A stretch of 64,000 nucleotides of DNA, from the NCBI GenBank assembly GCA_016288215.1, contig JAEEYQ010000051.1, positions 1 through 64,000 of the forward strand, read 5' to 3'. A program made the position numbers and the translations under genes. Below are positions 15,743 to 23,849 of this stretch, in pieces (the first letter of the stretch is position 1; each line of letters begins with the position of its first letter). This DNA comes from Lentisphaeria bacterium (GTDB taxonomy: Bacteria > Verrucomicrobiota > Lentisphaeria > Oligosphaerales > Oligosphaeraceae). The notes beneath the pieces are model-generated. The model was given only the letters and a program-made list of their open reading frames with translations. It ran no database searches and was not told the origin of the DNA.

Positions 15743-17521
15743 ATGCTGAAGACATTATTCATCCCCCTCTCCCTGCTTTGCATTCCTTTTGTCGCCGCCG
15801 CCAAGGCGCCGGTCATCGCCACCACAGTGGACTTTTTGGACTACGTCTTCTACGACAAAAACGGCGCAAAGGACTACTATCCGGAAGATGTCTATGAAGC
15901 CCGCATCAAAGAATACCATGACGCGGGCATCCGCAAGCTGTATCTGCGGACAGACTGCAACGGGCTGCGCCTCTTCCCCTCCAAAGCCACTCTTCAGTAT
16001 GGCGAGCAGGAGCTGTACCACTATGAAGACGTGCCCGGGTCCATGCGATTGATCAACACCATGAAGCATTATGACATCCTATTGAAGACCATAGAGTTAG
16101 GACATAAATACGGCATGGAGGTGTGGTGTTGGGAGACCATCAGCTGGGAACACCCCGGCTTCTCCTACGGCTGGGGGATGAAGGAACTGGACCCCAAGCT
16201 GAGCGAGCTGAATGAACGCTGCAAAGGCATGCCCTTTCTAGATCCCTTCTTCCGCGCCCATCCAGAGTGTTTCCTGAAACGCCATCCTAAATATGTTCCC
16301 CAAAAGCCGGCGGGCGTCCTCAGCACGGAGGCCCAAATCCATGAATACCCCATCGCTCGCATCCGCTTCGTCAATCTGCCGTTCTGGCGGGAGAAGAACC
16401 TGCCCACGCCGCCGCTGACCGCCGACGACCTGGCCATCTACTACTCCGACACCAACGGCAACTACAAACGCTACGAAAAGCCCTTCCATGTGACCACCGG
16501 TAAGACGGAGGAAAAGGACAATTTTTTGGAAGTCACTGGGCTGGAACTACATGCGAAATTCGTCAAACTGACACCACGCACCGTCTTCGGCAAGGTCTAT
16601 ACCTTGGTGCTGCAGTCCCCCATCCAAAACCAGGTCTTCAACAGCCAGGGACAGCAGATTGACGCCGCCTGGGGCTTTGTCTGCGAATGCAACCCCGACA
16701 GCGAGTCTCCCGAGGACATTGACCGCTTCATGTCATGGGCCCCCCTGAGTTGGGCCCCTGCGGCCACCCACCCCAAACCCGCATGGGACTACCGCTTCAA
16801 CCATGTGGGCTTCAAGCTGGGGAACACGGATGAGTATTATGCGCAAGAGTCATATTACTATGGACTTGTGGAATTCAACGTGCCCTTGGCCATGGCCCAT
16901 AAACTGGACAAGTTCCGTGAAATCGCCGCCTATCCCTTCGATGGCTATATGCTGACCACCTACGCCCAAGGCGGCCTGCCCCTTGATGAATACGACTTCA
17001 ATCCGGAAGTCCGTGACATCTATCTCAAACGCCATGGGGTGGACATTCTGCAGGAGCCCCCCGACCTGGACAAGCTGCGCCGCATCCGCGCGGAGGGAAT
17101 TGCCGACTATATCCGCGAATGCAAGAAGATTCTCGGCTCCCGCAAGCTCCTCATCACAGGCGAAGTCCCCGGCGGCCCCGACGACGGAACCCGCCGCGCC
17201 AACCGCCAAACTTACCGCCATCTCCCCTGGCTCTATGACCGCTATTTCGCCGACGGCATCGACGGCGTGCTGATGTATCAGGAGTTTCGGGACGTCTTCA
17301 CGCCAGAGGTCACTGGCGGCCGCCCCTTCCTCTTGGGCATGACCCGCTGTCTCGCGGAGCGCGGCTACGACTTTCCCTCCGACCTGGAGAATCTGCTGAA
17401 GCATGGCGGCTACGACGAACTGGAGTTCTATGAGACCTTGATCTTCGTGGCCAAACCCAACTGGCTGAAGGAACTGACCCGGCTGCTGGAGAAATACGAT
17501 GCCATGCCCCAAGACAATTAG
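15743..17521 (+). CDS. Secreted glycoside-hydrolase-like TIM-barrel protein
   Basis: 592 residues from ATG 15743. The frame is open upstream to 15122, but that part lies antisense to the preceding gene and the signal peptide (MLKTLFIPLSLLCIPFVAAAKA) fixes the start. Features of a GH-like barrel are present: early GIRKLYLRTDCNG, EVWCWETISW, a middle beta domain (KTEEKDNFLEVTGLELHAKF), FDGYMLTTYAQGG, and ADGIDGVLMYQEF near the end. It resembles the poorly characterised secreted hydrolase-like proteins that are abundant in PVC bacteria (GHL10-like). It is exported and likely acts on carbohydrate; activity unproven. The neighbouring gene downstream is another GH-like protein in the same direction. 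Confidence 0.7.
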   Translation: MLKTLFIPLSLLCIPFVAAAKAPVIATTVDFLDYVFYDKNGAKDYYPEDVYEARIKEYHDAGIRKLYLRTDCNGLRLFPSKATLQYGEQELYHYEDVPGSMRLINTMKHYDILLKTIELGHKYGMEVWCWETISWEHPGFSYGWGMKELDPKLSELNERCKGMPFLDPFFRAHPECFLKRHPKYVPQKPAGVLSTEAQIHEYPIARIRFVNLPFWREKNLPTPPLTADDLAIYYSDTNGNYKRYEKPFHVTTGKTEEKDNFLEVTGLELHAKFVKLTPRTVFGKVYTLVLQSPIQNQVFNSQGQQIDAAWGFVCECNPDSESPEDIDRFMSWAPLSWAPAATHPKPAWDYRFNHVGFKLGNTDEYYAQESYYYGLVEFNVPLAMAHKLDKFREIAAYPFDGYMLTTYAQGGLPLDEYDFNPEVRDIYLKRHGVDILQEPPDLDKLRRIRAEGIADYIRECKKILGSRKLLITGEVPGGPDDGTRRANRQTYRHLPWLYDRYFADGIDGVLMYQEFRDVFTPEVTGGRPFLLGMTRCLAERGYDFPSDLENLLKHGGYDELEFYETLIFVAKPNWLKELTRLLEKYDAMPQDN

Positions 17522-17688
17522 CCATTGAAGGAACACACTTCGAACCAATCATAGCAATGTGAAGATTCGAAATCTACCCCCAAAGGCAAGATTTGTGGCC
17601 GCAATTCAGCTCCATTGAGGCGTGGCCGCCAAAGTTCCGTATAATTCATAACATATTCATAATAAATAACTTAAAGAAACAATTTGTC

Positions 17689-19791
17689 ATGACCAATCCC
17701 GACTGGTACCGCACAAGCTATCGCCGCAATCTGATTGACATGCACATCGAGGACTGGAATCCCGCTTTTCTGGCGCAGTTCAGTCCGGAAGACTATGTCG
17801 CCAACCTGAAACGGGCTCACGTCAAGTCCGCCATGATCTACCTTCAGTCCCATGTGGGGCTGTGCTATTGGAACACGGCCAGCGGCCGCCGTCATGCCAG
17901 CTTCCCCAACGCCCAAGAGAAGATGCAGCGGCTCTTCCAGCTCTGCCATGCCAGCGGCATTGACGTAATCGCCTACTACAGCATGATCTACAACAACGCC
18001 GCCTACATCGACCATCCCAATTGGCGCATCATCGACGAATTCGGCCACAGCACCCGCTACGACAGCCGCGGCGGCCAGTCCTTCAACGGCCCCCGCTACG
18101 GACAATGCTGCCCCAACAATCCGGACTATCGCCAATTCGTTCTGACGCAGCTGGATGAGATATTCGACACCTTCGAATTCGAGGGCATCTTCCTGGACAT
18201 GCTGTTCTGGACCCGCATCTGCACCTGCCCAGCCTGCCGTCGCCGCTGGCAGGAGGAGCATGGCGGCGAGCTGCCCGTCCAGCCAAATTGGAGCGACCCC
18301 ACCTGGCTGGCCTTCCAGAAGAAGCGGGAAGACTGGATGCAGGAATTCTGCCAAATGATCACCGACAAGGTCAAAGGCCGCAATCCCGCCTGCACCGTGG
18401 AACATCAGTACTCCCCCATGCTGTCCGGTTGGCGCTACGGCGTCAACCGCAACATCGCCATCACCTCCGACTATTGCGGCGGCGATTTCTACGGCGGCGT
18501 CCCCCAGCACTCCGTGGCCTGCAAGCTGTACTACAACATGACCCGAAACCAGCCCTTCGAATACATGACCTCCCGCTGCTATCCCGACCTGAAGGAGCAC
18601 ACCACCACCAAAACCATCGACATGCTCCGCCAAAGCGTCATGGACACTTTAGCCCACCACGGCGCCGCCTTGCTCATCGACGCCATCGACCCCACCGGCC
18701 GCCTCGATTCGCGGCTCTATGAGACCTATGGCACCCTCTTCCGCGAGGCCGAACGCTATGAACCCTATATGGAAGGCACGATGGCGCAGGATGTTGCGGT
18801 GTTCACCAATTTGGAGGCGAAATACGACCCCGACAACGGCGACTCCGATGCCATGCCTCATGTGAATGCCGTCACCGGCGCCTGCCACATGCTGCAGGAG
18901 GCCCATATCCCCTACGGCGTCTTCGGCGATTGGCATCCGGAGAAGATGGCCAACGCCAAGGTCATCATCGTCCCCGACGCCTTCAATCTGCCGGAGGACG
19001 TGACGGATTTCCTTCTTGACTACGTCTCTCATGGCGGCAAAATGTATTGCAGCGGCCGTCTGTCCCCCCGCCTGTTCCAGGCCCTGCTGGGCATCGCCCC
19101 TCAAGGCGCCTATGACGAACCGATGACCTATATGGTTCCAACAGAGGAAGATGGGGACATCTTCGCCCTTCACAACCGGGCCTTCCCGCTGGCCGTCACG
19201 TCTCCCATGCAGAAGCTGGATGGCGTTCAGGCGGACCGCGTTCTGGCCACGGTCGCCCTACCCTACGCCGCTCCGGAAGTCTCTGAGCTGCATCCAGATC
19301 CGCTGGATGGCTTCGACTATACCGCCCCCAAGGCCCGCTTCGCCTCCATCCACTCCAACCCACCCGGCCGCTGGCTGGACACGCCATCCCTCCTTCTCAA
19401 AACCGTGGGACGCGGAAAAATCATCTATTCGGCGGCCCCCTTCGAGGCCTCCTATCGCCACGCCAACGGATTGCTGTTCGTCCGGCTGATTCAGCTTCTC
19501 CATGACCAGCAGGACTGGTCCTTCACCGCCGAAGCCCCCTCTCAAGTGGAACTGGTGGAATTCGAGGTGCCCGAGAAGCGCCGCAAGCTCATCAGCCTAA
19601 TCAACGCCATCGAGGCTTTCTCCGTCCCCCATCTGAGCGGCATCACGGTCAAGGTCCGCGTCTCCTCGCCGGCCAAATCCGTCCTGCTCCTGCCCGACGA
19701 ATCCCCCGTGCCCTTCCGCCAAAACGGCGACTACGCGGAATTCCACATCGATGATCTGCATATCTGTAAGATGTTCTGCATCAATTATTAG
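17689..19791 (+). CDS. GHL6-type glycoside-hydrolase-like protein with beta-galactosidase-trimerisation-like domain
   Basis: 700 residues from ATG 17689 (MTNPDWYRTSYRR). The first 280 residues match the hypothetical glycosyl hydrolase 6 pattern: LIDMHIEDW, AMIYLQSHVGLCYW, GIDVIAYYSMIYNN and FEGIFLDMLFW, with a cysteine cluster CTCPACRRRW at about 178-187 suggesting a bound metal. The later part (VIIVPDAFNLPEDVTDFLLDYVSHGGKMYCSG) is like the trimerisation domain of family 42/GHL proteins. No signal peptide, so it acts in the cytoplasm. A degraded copy of its last ~35 codons lies at 21.7 kb. No adjacent permease. Confidence 0.75.
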   Translation: MTNPDWYRTSYRRNLIDMHIEDWNPAFLAQFSPEDYVANLKRAHVKSAMIYLQSHVGLCYWNTASGRRHASFPNAQEKMQRLFQLCHASGIDVIAYYSMIYNNAAYIDHPNWRIIDEFGHSTRYDSRGGQSFNGPRYGQCCPNNPDYRQFVLTQLDEIFDTFEFEGIFLDMLFWTRICTCPACRRRWQEEHGGELPVQPNWSDPTWLAFQKKREDWMQEFCQMITDKVKGRNPACTVEHQYSPMLSGWRYGVNRNIAITSDYCGGDFYGGVPQHSVACKLYYNMTRNQPFEYMTSRCYPDLKEHTTTKTIDMLRQSVMDTLAHHGAALLIDAIDPTGRLDSRLYETYGTLFREAERYEPYMEGTMAQDVAVFTNLEAKYDPDNGDSDAMPHVNAVTGACHMLQEAHIPYGVFGDWHPEKMANAKVIIVPDAFNLPEDVTDFLLDYVSHGGKMYCSGRLSPRLFQALLGIAPQGAYDEPMTYMVPTEEDGDIFALHNRAFPLAVTSPMQKLDGVQADRVLATVALPYAAPEVSELHPDPLDGFDYTAPKARFASIHSNPPGRWLDTPSLLLKTVGRGKIIYSAAPFEASYRHANGLLFVRLIQLLHDQQDWSFTAEAPSQVELVEFEVPEKRRKLISLINAIEAFSVPHLSGITVKVRVSSPAKSVLLLPDESPVPFRQNGDYAEFHIDDLHICKMFCINY

Positions 19792-20250
19792 GATAAAAAT
19801 CAGCCAAATCTTCCATAACGACACATTACCTATTCAGTACCTTTATGCAAAGGTTCAATTTGTGGTTGTAATTCGGCCCTGTCGGGACTGAATTACGACC
19901 AGTGCCAACAGCTGTTTTAAGGCATGATGAGAAACCCATGTCAATCATTGAGATAACGCATTTTTATGCAATCCCTCGGCGATTGACATGAAGGGGGGCG
20001 AAGTCGCAGAATTTGACACCTCTCCCCTTGTCCCACAAACCATGATACATATGGAGCGAAGCTGCAGAGGACTGCGACTCTCCCCGTCGCCATATCAATC
20101 GGCGAGGCATTTCCTCCTCTGCCACCTTGCGCACCGCCAGAATCACGCATGAAGATTTGCAGTGGCGGTAAAACTGGATAGATTATATGGTAATCTGATG
20201 TCCGGCAAGAGGGCCAGACGCGTTTCAGAGAGTCATGGGATGACATTGCA
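19792..20250. other. Intergenic region with REP-like element
   Basis: About 460 bases. The segment 19829-19906 (CTATTCAG..ACCTTT..GCAAAG.. and TGTAATTCGGCCC..GGGACTGAATTACGACC) resembles repeats at 31.2 kb and in part at 33.6 kb. The rest, up to 20160, has imperfect inverted blocks around GGGGAGAGTCGCAG / CTGCGACTTCGCCCCC. No protein-coding sequence is convincing here. Confidence 0.55.
19829..19906 (+). repeat. REP-like dispersed repeat, copy A
   Basis: Shares CTATTCAG, ACCTTT, GCAAAG, TGTAATTCGGCCC and TGAATTACGACC with the block at 31226-31562. The inner GGCCCTGTCGGGAC and CGGCCCNGT..GGG parts are self-complementary, as in REP or Y-REP type hairpins. It sits between two same-direction genes, close to the stop of the GHL6-type gene. 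Confidence 0.6.
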
Positions 20251-21612
20251 ATGCCTCATTCATCGAAATACACCATGGACATGTGCCATGGTCCGCTGCT
20301 GCCCGAAATTCTTGCGTTTGCCTGGCCGCTGTTCTGCTCGACGCTGCTCCAACTGACCTTCACTTCGGCGGACAATATCGTGGTGGGGCGTTTCGCATCC
20401 CCGCTTGCCCTGGCGGCAGTCGGTTCGACGACCTCCGTCACCAATCTGATCGTGAATTTCTTCATGGGCATTTCCATCGGCGCCAATGTGCTGGCGGCCC
20501 ACTACTACGGCGCGGGGGAAAGGGGGAAGCTGAACCGCACGGTGCACACGGCGATGTTCCTTTCGATTGTCGGCGGCATCATCATGGGGCTTCTTGGAAT
20601 TGTCGTCGCCAAGCCCGTCCTGAGGCTGATTGGCACGCCGGAGGAGATTCTGGACAAAGGTTCCCTGTACATGCGCATCTATTTCGGCGGCATGCCTTTC
20701 ATCATGATTTACAATTTCGGCAGCGCGGTGCTGCGCGCCGCAGGGGACACACGCCGCGCCCTGTATTATCTGTCAACGGGGGGCGTCATCAATGTCATCC
20801 TGAATCTGATTTTCGTCATCTGCCTCCATATGGATGCGGACGGCGTCGCCACGGCAACGGTCATCTCCCAGATGGTTTCCGCCACCCTGGTGTGGCGGGC
20901 GATGGCCACAACAAGCGAAATAGGAGGGCTTTCCATTCGCAAGCTATGGCCGAACAGAGACATTCTCAAGCAGATCATGAAACTGGGACTTCCGGCGGGT
21001 CTGCAGAGCATCAGCTTCTCGTTTGCGAACATCATCATCCAGTCGTCCATCAACTCCTTTGGCTGGCTGGCGGTGGCAGGCAACACGGCGGCGCTGAACA
21101 TCGAGATGCTGGTGAACACAGGCTCCAGCAGCTTCCACCACACGGCCATCAGTTTCACAGGGCAACTATTTGGGGGAAAGGCATTTGCCCGCATGAAGAA
21201 ATTCATCGTCTATTGTCTGGTCCTCTCCGAAATCGTCATCATGACGATGGCCATGACGGCGCTGTATTTCGGGCCACAGCTGCTGCTGCTGTTCACGACA
21301 GACCAGGAAGTCATCGAATGGGGCATGCAACGCATGCGGGTGGTGTTCGTCTTCTATTTCACCCATGGCTTCATGCAGGTGTTCAGCGGCACGATGCGCG
21401 GCATCGGCCGTTCCTTCGCCGCATTCATCATCGTGCTGTTCTGCGCGTGCATCTTCCGGATTATCTGGATTCTGTTCATCTTCCCGCATCATCGAACGCT
21501 GAGCGGCCTGCTCATGTGCTTCCCCGTCTCATGGCTACTGGTTTCCATCGTCTCCGGAACCTATCTTGTCGTCATGCTGAAGAAACAGCTCAAGAGCGAA
21601 AGTGCGCAATGA
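20251..21612 (+). CDS. MATE-family efflux transporter
   Basis: 453 residues, 12 predicted helices. The N-terminal LLPEILAFAWPLFCSTLLQLTFTSADNIVVGRF is the classic MATE first helix. LAAVGSTTSVTNLIVNFFMGISIGANVLAAHYYGAGE is the conserved N-lobe motif, and AALNIEMLVNTGSSSFHHTAISFTGQLFG its C-lobe counterpart. It exports cationic drugs, dyes or metabolites by sodium or proton antiport across the inner membrane. Start ATG 20251 has a weak ribosome site; ATG 20275 (MDMCHG) is an alternative. A REP-like repeat lies upstream and a pseudogene fragment downstream, marking a rearranged neighbourhood. Confidence 0.92.
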   Translation: MPHSSKYTMDMCHGPLLPEILAFAWPLFCSTLLQLTFTSADNIVVGRFASPLALAAVGSTTSVTNLIVNFFMGISIGANVLAAHYYGAGERGKLNRTVHTAMFLSIVGGIIMGLLGIVVAKPVLRLIGTPEEILDKGSLYMRIYFGGMPFIMIYNFGSAVLRAAGDTRRALYYLSTGGVINVILNLIFVICLHMDADGVATATVISQMVSATLVWRAMATTSEIGGLSIRKLWPNRDILKQIMKLGLPAGLQSISFSFANIIIQSSINSFGWLAVAGNTAALNIEMLVNTGSSSFHHTAISFTGQLFGGKAFARMKKFIVYCLVLSEIVIMTMAMTALYFGPQLLLLFTTDQEVIEWGMQRMRVVFVFYFTHGFMQVFSGTMRGIGRSFAAFIIVLFCACIFRIIWILFIFPHHRTLSGLLMCFPVSWLLVSIVSGTYLVVMLKKQLKSESAQ

Positions 21613-21712
21613 CTCGTCACATCGTTATGCCATATCACTTCCGGACATGATCGCGGAGGATGCCGCCCTTTTGAATGCGTTGGCCAACGCGAAACTGAAA
21701 TGCATTGAGTTA

Positions 21713-21822
21713 TCCTGCTCCAGCAGGACCGTTCCCCCGTTCCCTTCCGTCAGAACGGCGACTACGCGGAATTCCACGTCAACGCCTTGCACATCTTTAA
21801 GATGTTCTTCATAAACTACTTA
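21713..21822 (+). pseudogene. Degraded 3' fragment of a GHL6-type gene
   Basis: In one frame this segment reads SPVPFRQNGDYAEFH then LHIFKMFFINYL, almost the same as the C-terminus of the GHL6-type protein at 17689-19791 (SPVPFRQNGDYAEFH then LHICKMFCINY). Upstream of about 21713 the similarity stops and no open frame of that family continues, so this is an orphan 3' end of a paralogue or a partial duplication. It overlaps the last few bases of the convergent recD gene. Confidence 0.75.
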
Positions 21823-23846
21823 TATAGTTTATACTGGCTCTCGTCCAATTGCGGATTGCCCTCTCTCCGCAGGCCAGAATTCCGCACAGGTTCCGTCTGC
21901 AAGGCCTTTTCCAGAGCGAGTTCCGTGCCCAAAATCACGGCGCGTTTCCGTGCGCGGGTCACGCCAGTGTAGACCAACTGGCGGGAAAGCAGCGGATTGT
22001 TCACGTCGTCGGTCAGCAGCACCAACACGTTGTCGAACTCGGAACCTTGGCTTTTGTGGATGGTGATGGCATAGGCCAATTCATGCTCCGGAAGTAGCCC
22101 CACGGGACAGCTAACCACCTTGTTGCCGCGAGGGAAGAGGACGACCGTGCCGCCATTGCCGTCGGAGACCGTCACGCCCACGTCGCCGTTCCACAAATTG
22201 CGCTCCGGCGTGTTTCGCGTCACAATGACCGGAACCCCTGGCTTCTGCAGTGGATTGAAGGGCATCCGGCCCCCATAGCGCTTAAGGGTCAGCATTCGGT
22301 TGATGGTCTGGACGCCGCAGGGGCCATCCCGCACCACGCAGAGAATCCGCGAGCTCTCCAGCTGGCGGAAAATCTTCCGCGTCAGTCGGCCGTTCTCTCC
22401 TCTAGCAAGGGCCTCATCGTGCTGCAGGTCGCCGCTGGAAGCCAATCGCTCCAAGGCACCGTCCTTTAGCAGACCCCATGCCTCCGCCCATTGGATCACG
22501 GCGGCATGGCATTTCTCCTTGTTGTTCTGCCGCAGGAAGAAGCAGTGGTTTTCGCTCTCCAGTTCCATGACCCGTTTCAGCCATTCCGCCTCCAGCTCCA
22601 GTCTGACTGAGCTGTTCAGAAACGCCGACGGACTTCCCGCATTGATGGCCTTCGCCGCATCCGCCAGAGGCGGACGGAAGCGGTTCGACTCCGTGAGACG
22701 CACCACATTTCCTTGGCCCTGAGCATCTTGCGATGCATATGGGCCCACAATGTCGCCCAACACGGCACCCACGCCCACGGGCGGAAGCTGATCCGCATCG
22801 CCCAAAAGAACCAGCTTGCAGTCCGTCGGCAAGGCCTCCAGCAAGGCCCGCATGATGTGGATGTCAACCATGGAAGCCTCGTCCACAATGACCAGTTTCA
22901 GGTTCAGCCGATTTTCGGCGCCGTATTTGAAATGACTGGCGTTGCTCCCCAGCAGCCGATGGATGGTGGTTCCCTCCAGCGATTCGATGCGGCGGCGCAG
23001 CGTCTCGTCCAGTCCCTGAGCCGTCACGCACTGGTTCCGCAACGCCTCGCCCATGCGTTGGGCCGCCCGTCCCGTGGGGGCCACCAACGCCACTTCGTCC
23101 GTTTCCAGCTTGCCGTCATCTTGCCCCAAAAGGGCCCGCAAAATGGAGCAGACGATGGTCGTCTTGCCGGTTCCCGGTCCACCAGTTATAACCGCAAATC
23201 GTTGTTTTGCAATAGTTTTTACAGCTCGAATCTGCGCCTCATTCAAGGTGAAGGAGAAGGTGCAGGCCGCTGTCAGCGCCGCTTCCGACAGGCCGTCGCC
23301 AACCCCATCCGCCAAAGCAGGCATGGCTGTTTGCGTCCAGGCCCGCAACCGTTCGTCAATCACATACAGGGCTTTGAAATCTCCCGAGAAGAACCATCTA
23401 TCACCTTGATGCAGAATGACATCTGTTCCTCGGTCCGTCGGTTCGGCCGCCTCCGTCGGCCACCAACGCCGCGCCGCGTCACAGACTTCATGCCATTGGG
23501 CAGCCACCGTCTCCTGAAAGGCCGCAAAGGACAGGAAGCCCTCGGGTTCCGGATCCATGTAGGCGGCGTGAAGAAGAAACGCCGCTCCGTCACCCTCCCT
23601 CATGCAGGAATTGCCCTGCCGTCGGGACAGAAACATGGCGGCAAGAAACAACAGAACCAGCGGCACGTCCGCAGCCTTGACGGAGGCCAATTCCACGATG
23701 TCCCGCATGGTCTGCAGCTCTCCCATGGAAAGGCCGTCGGCCTCCAGAAGCCGAGCGAAGACCCGGCGGACATCCTGCGCCGCCGTTCCGTCACCCTGCG
23801 CGATCTCAAAAAGCTCCAAATGCTCAAGTTGTTCCCGCACCGTCAT
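21816..23846 (-). CDS. recD: Exodeoxyribonuclease V alpha subunit RecD
   Basis: 676 residues, superfamily 1B helicase subunit of RecBCD, moving 5' to 3' on one strand of a double-strand break end. Motifs in order: Walker A GGPGTGKTT, motif Ia APTGRAAQRM, Walker B DEASMVD, GDADQLPPVGVG, AITIHKSQGSEFD (motif V), and YTGVTRARKR (motif VI). The length exceeds E. coli RecD (608) slightly. The start is three bases after the recB stop, so the recCBD genes form a tight minus-strand operon. The 3' end overlaps the GHL6 pseudogene fragment. Confidence 0.95.
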   Translation of the reverse strand: MTVREQLEHLELFEIAQGDGTAAQDVRRVFARLLEADGLSMGELQTMRDIVELASVKAADVPLVLLFLAAMFLSRRQGNSCMREGDGAAFLLHAAYMDPEPEGFLSFAAFQETVAAQWHEVCDAARRWWPTEAAEPTDRGTDVILHQGDRWFFSGDFKALYVIDERLRAWTQTAMPALADGVGDGLSEAALTAACTFSFTLNEAQIRAVKTIAKQRFAVITGGPGTGKTTIVCSILRALLGQDDGKLETDEVALVAPTGRAAQRMGEALRNQCVTAQGLDETLRRRIESLEGTTIHRLLGSNASHFKYGAENRLNLKLVIVDEASMVDIHIMRALLEALPTDCKLVLLGDADQLPPVGVGAVLGDIVGPYASQDAQGQGNVVRLTESNRFRPPLADAAKAINAGSPSAFLNSSVRLELEAEWLKRVMELESENHCFFLRQNNKEKCHAAVIQWAEAWGLLKDGALERLASSGDLQHDEALARGENGRLTRKIFRQLESSRILCVVRDGPCGVQTINRMLTLKRYGGRMPFNPLQKPGVPVIVTRNTPERNLWNGDVGVTVSDGNGGTVVLFPRGNKVVSCPVGLLPEHELAYAITIHKSQGSEFDNVLVLLTDDVNNPLLSRQLVYTGVTRARKRAVILGTELALEKALQTEPVRNSGLRREGNPQLDESQYKLYK

Positions 23847-23849
23847 TTG

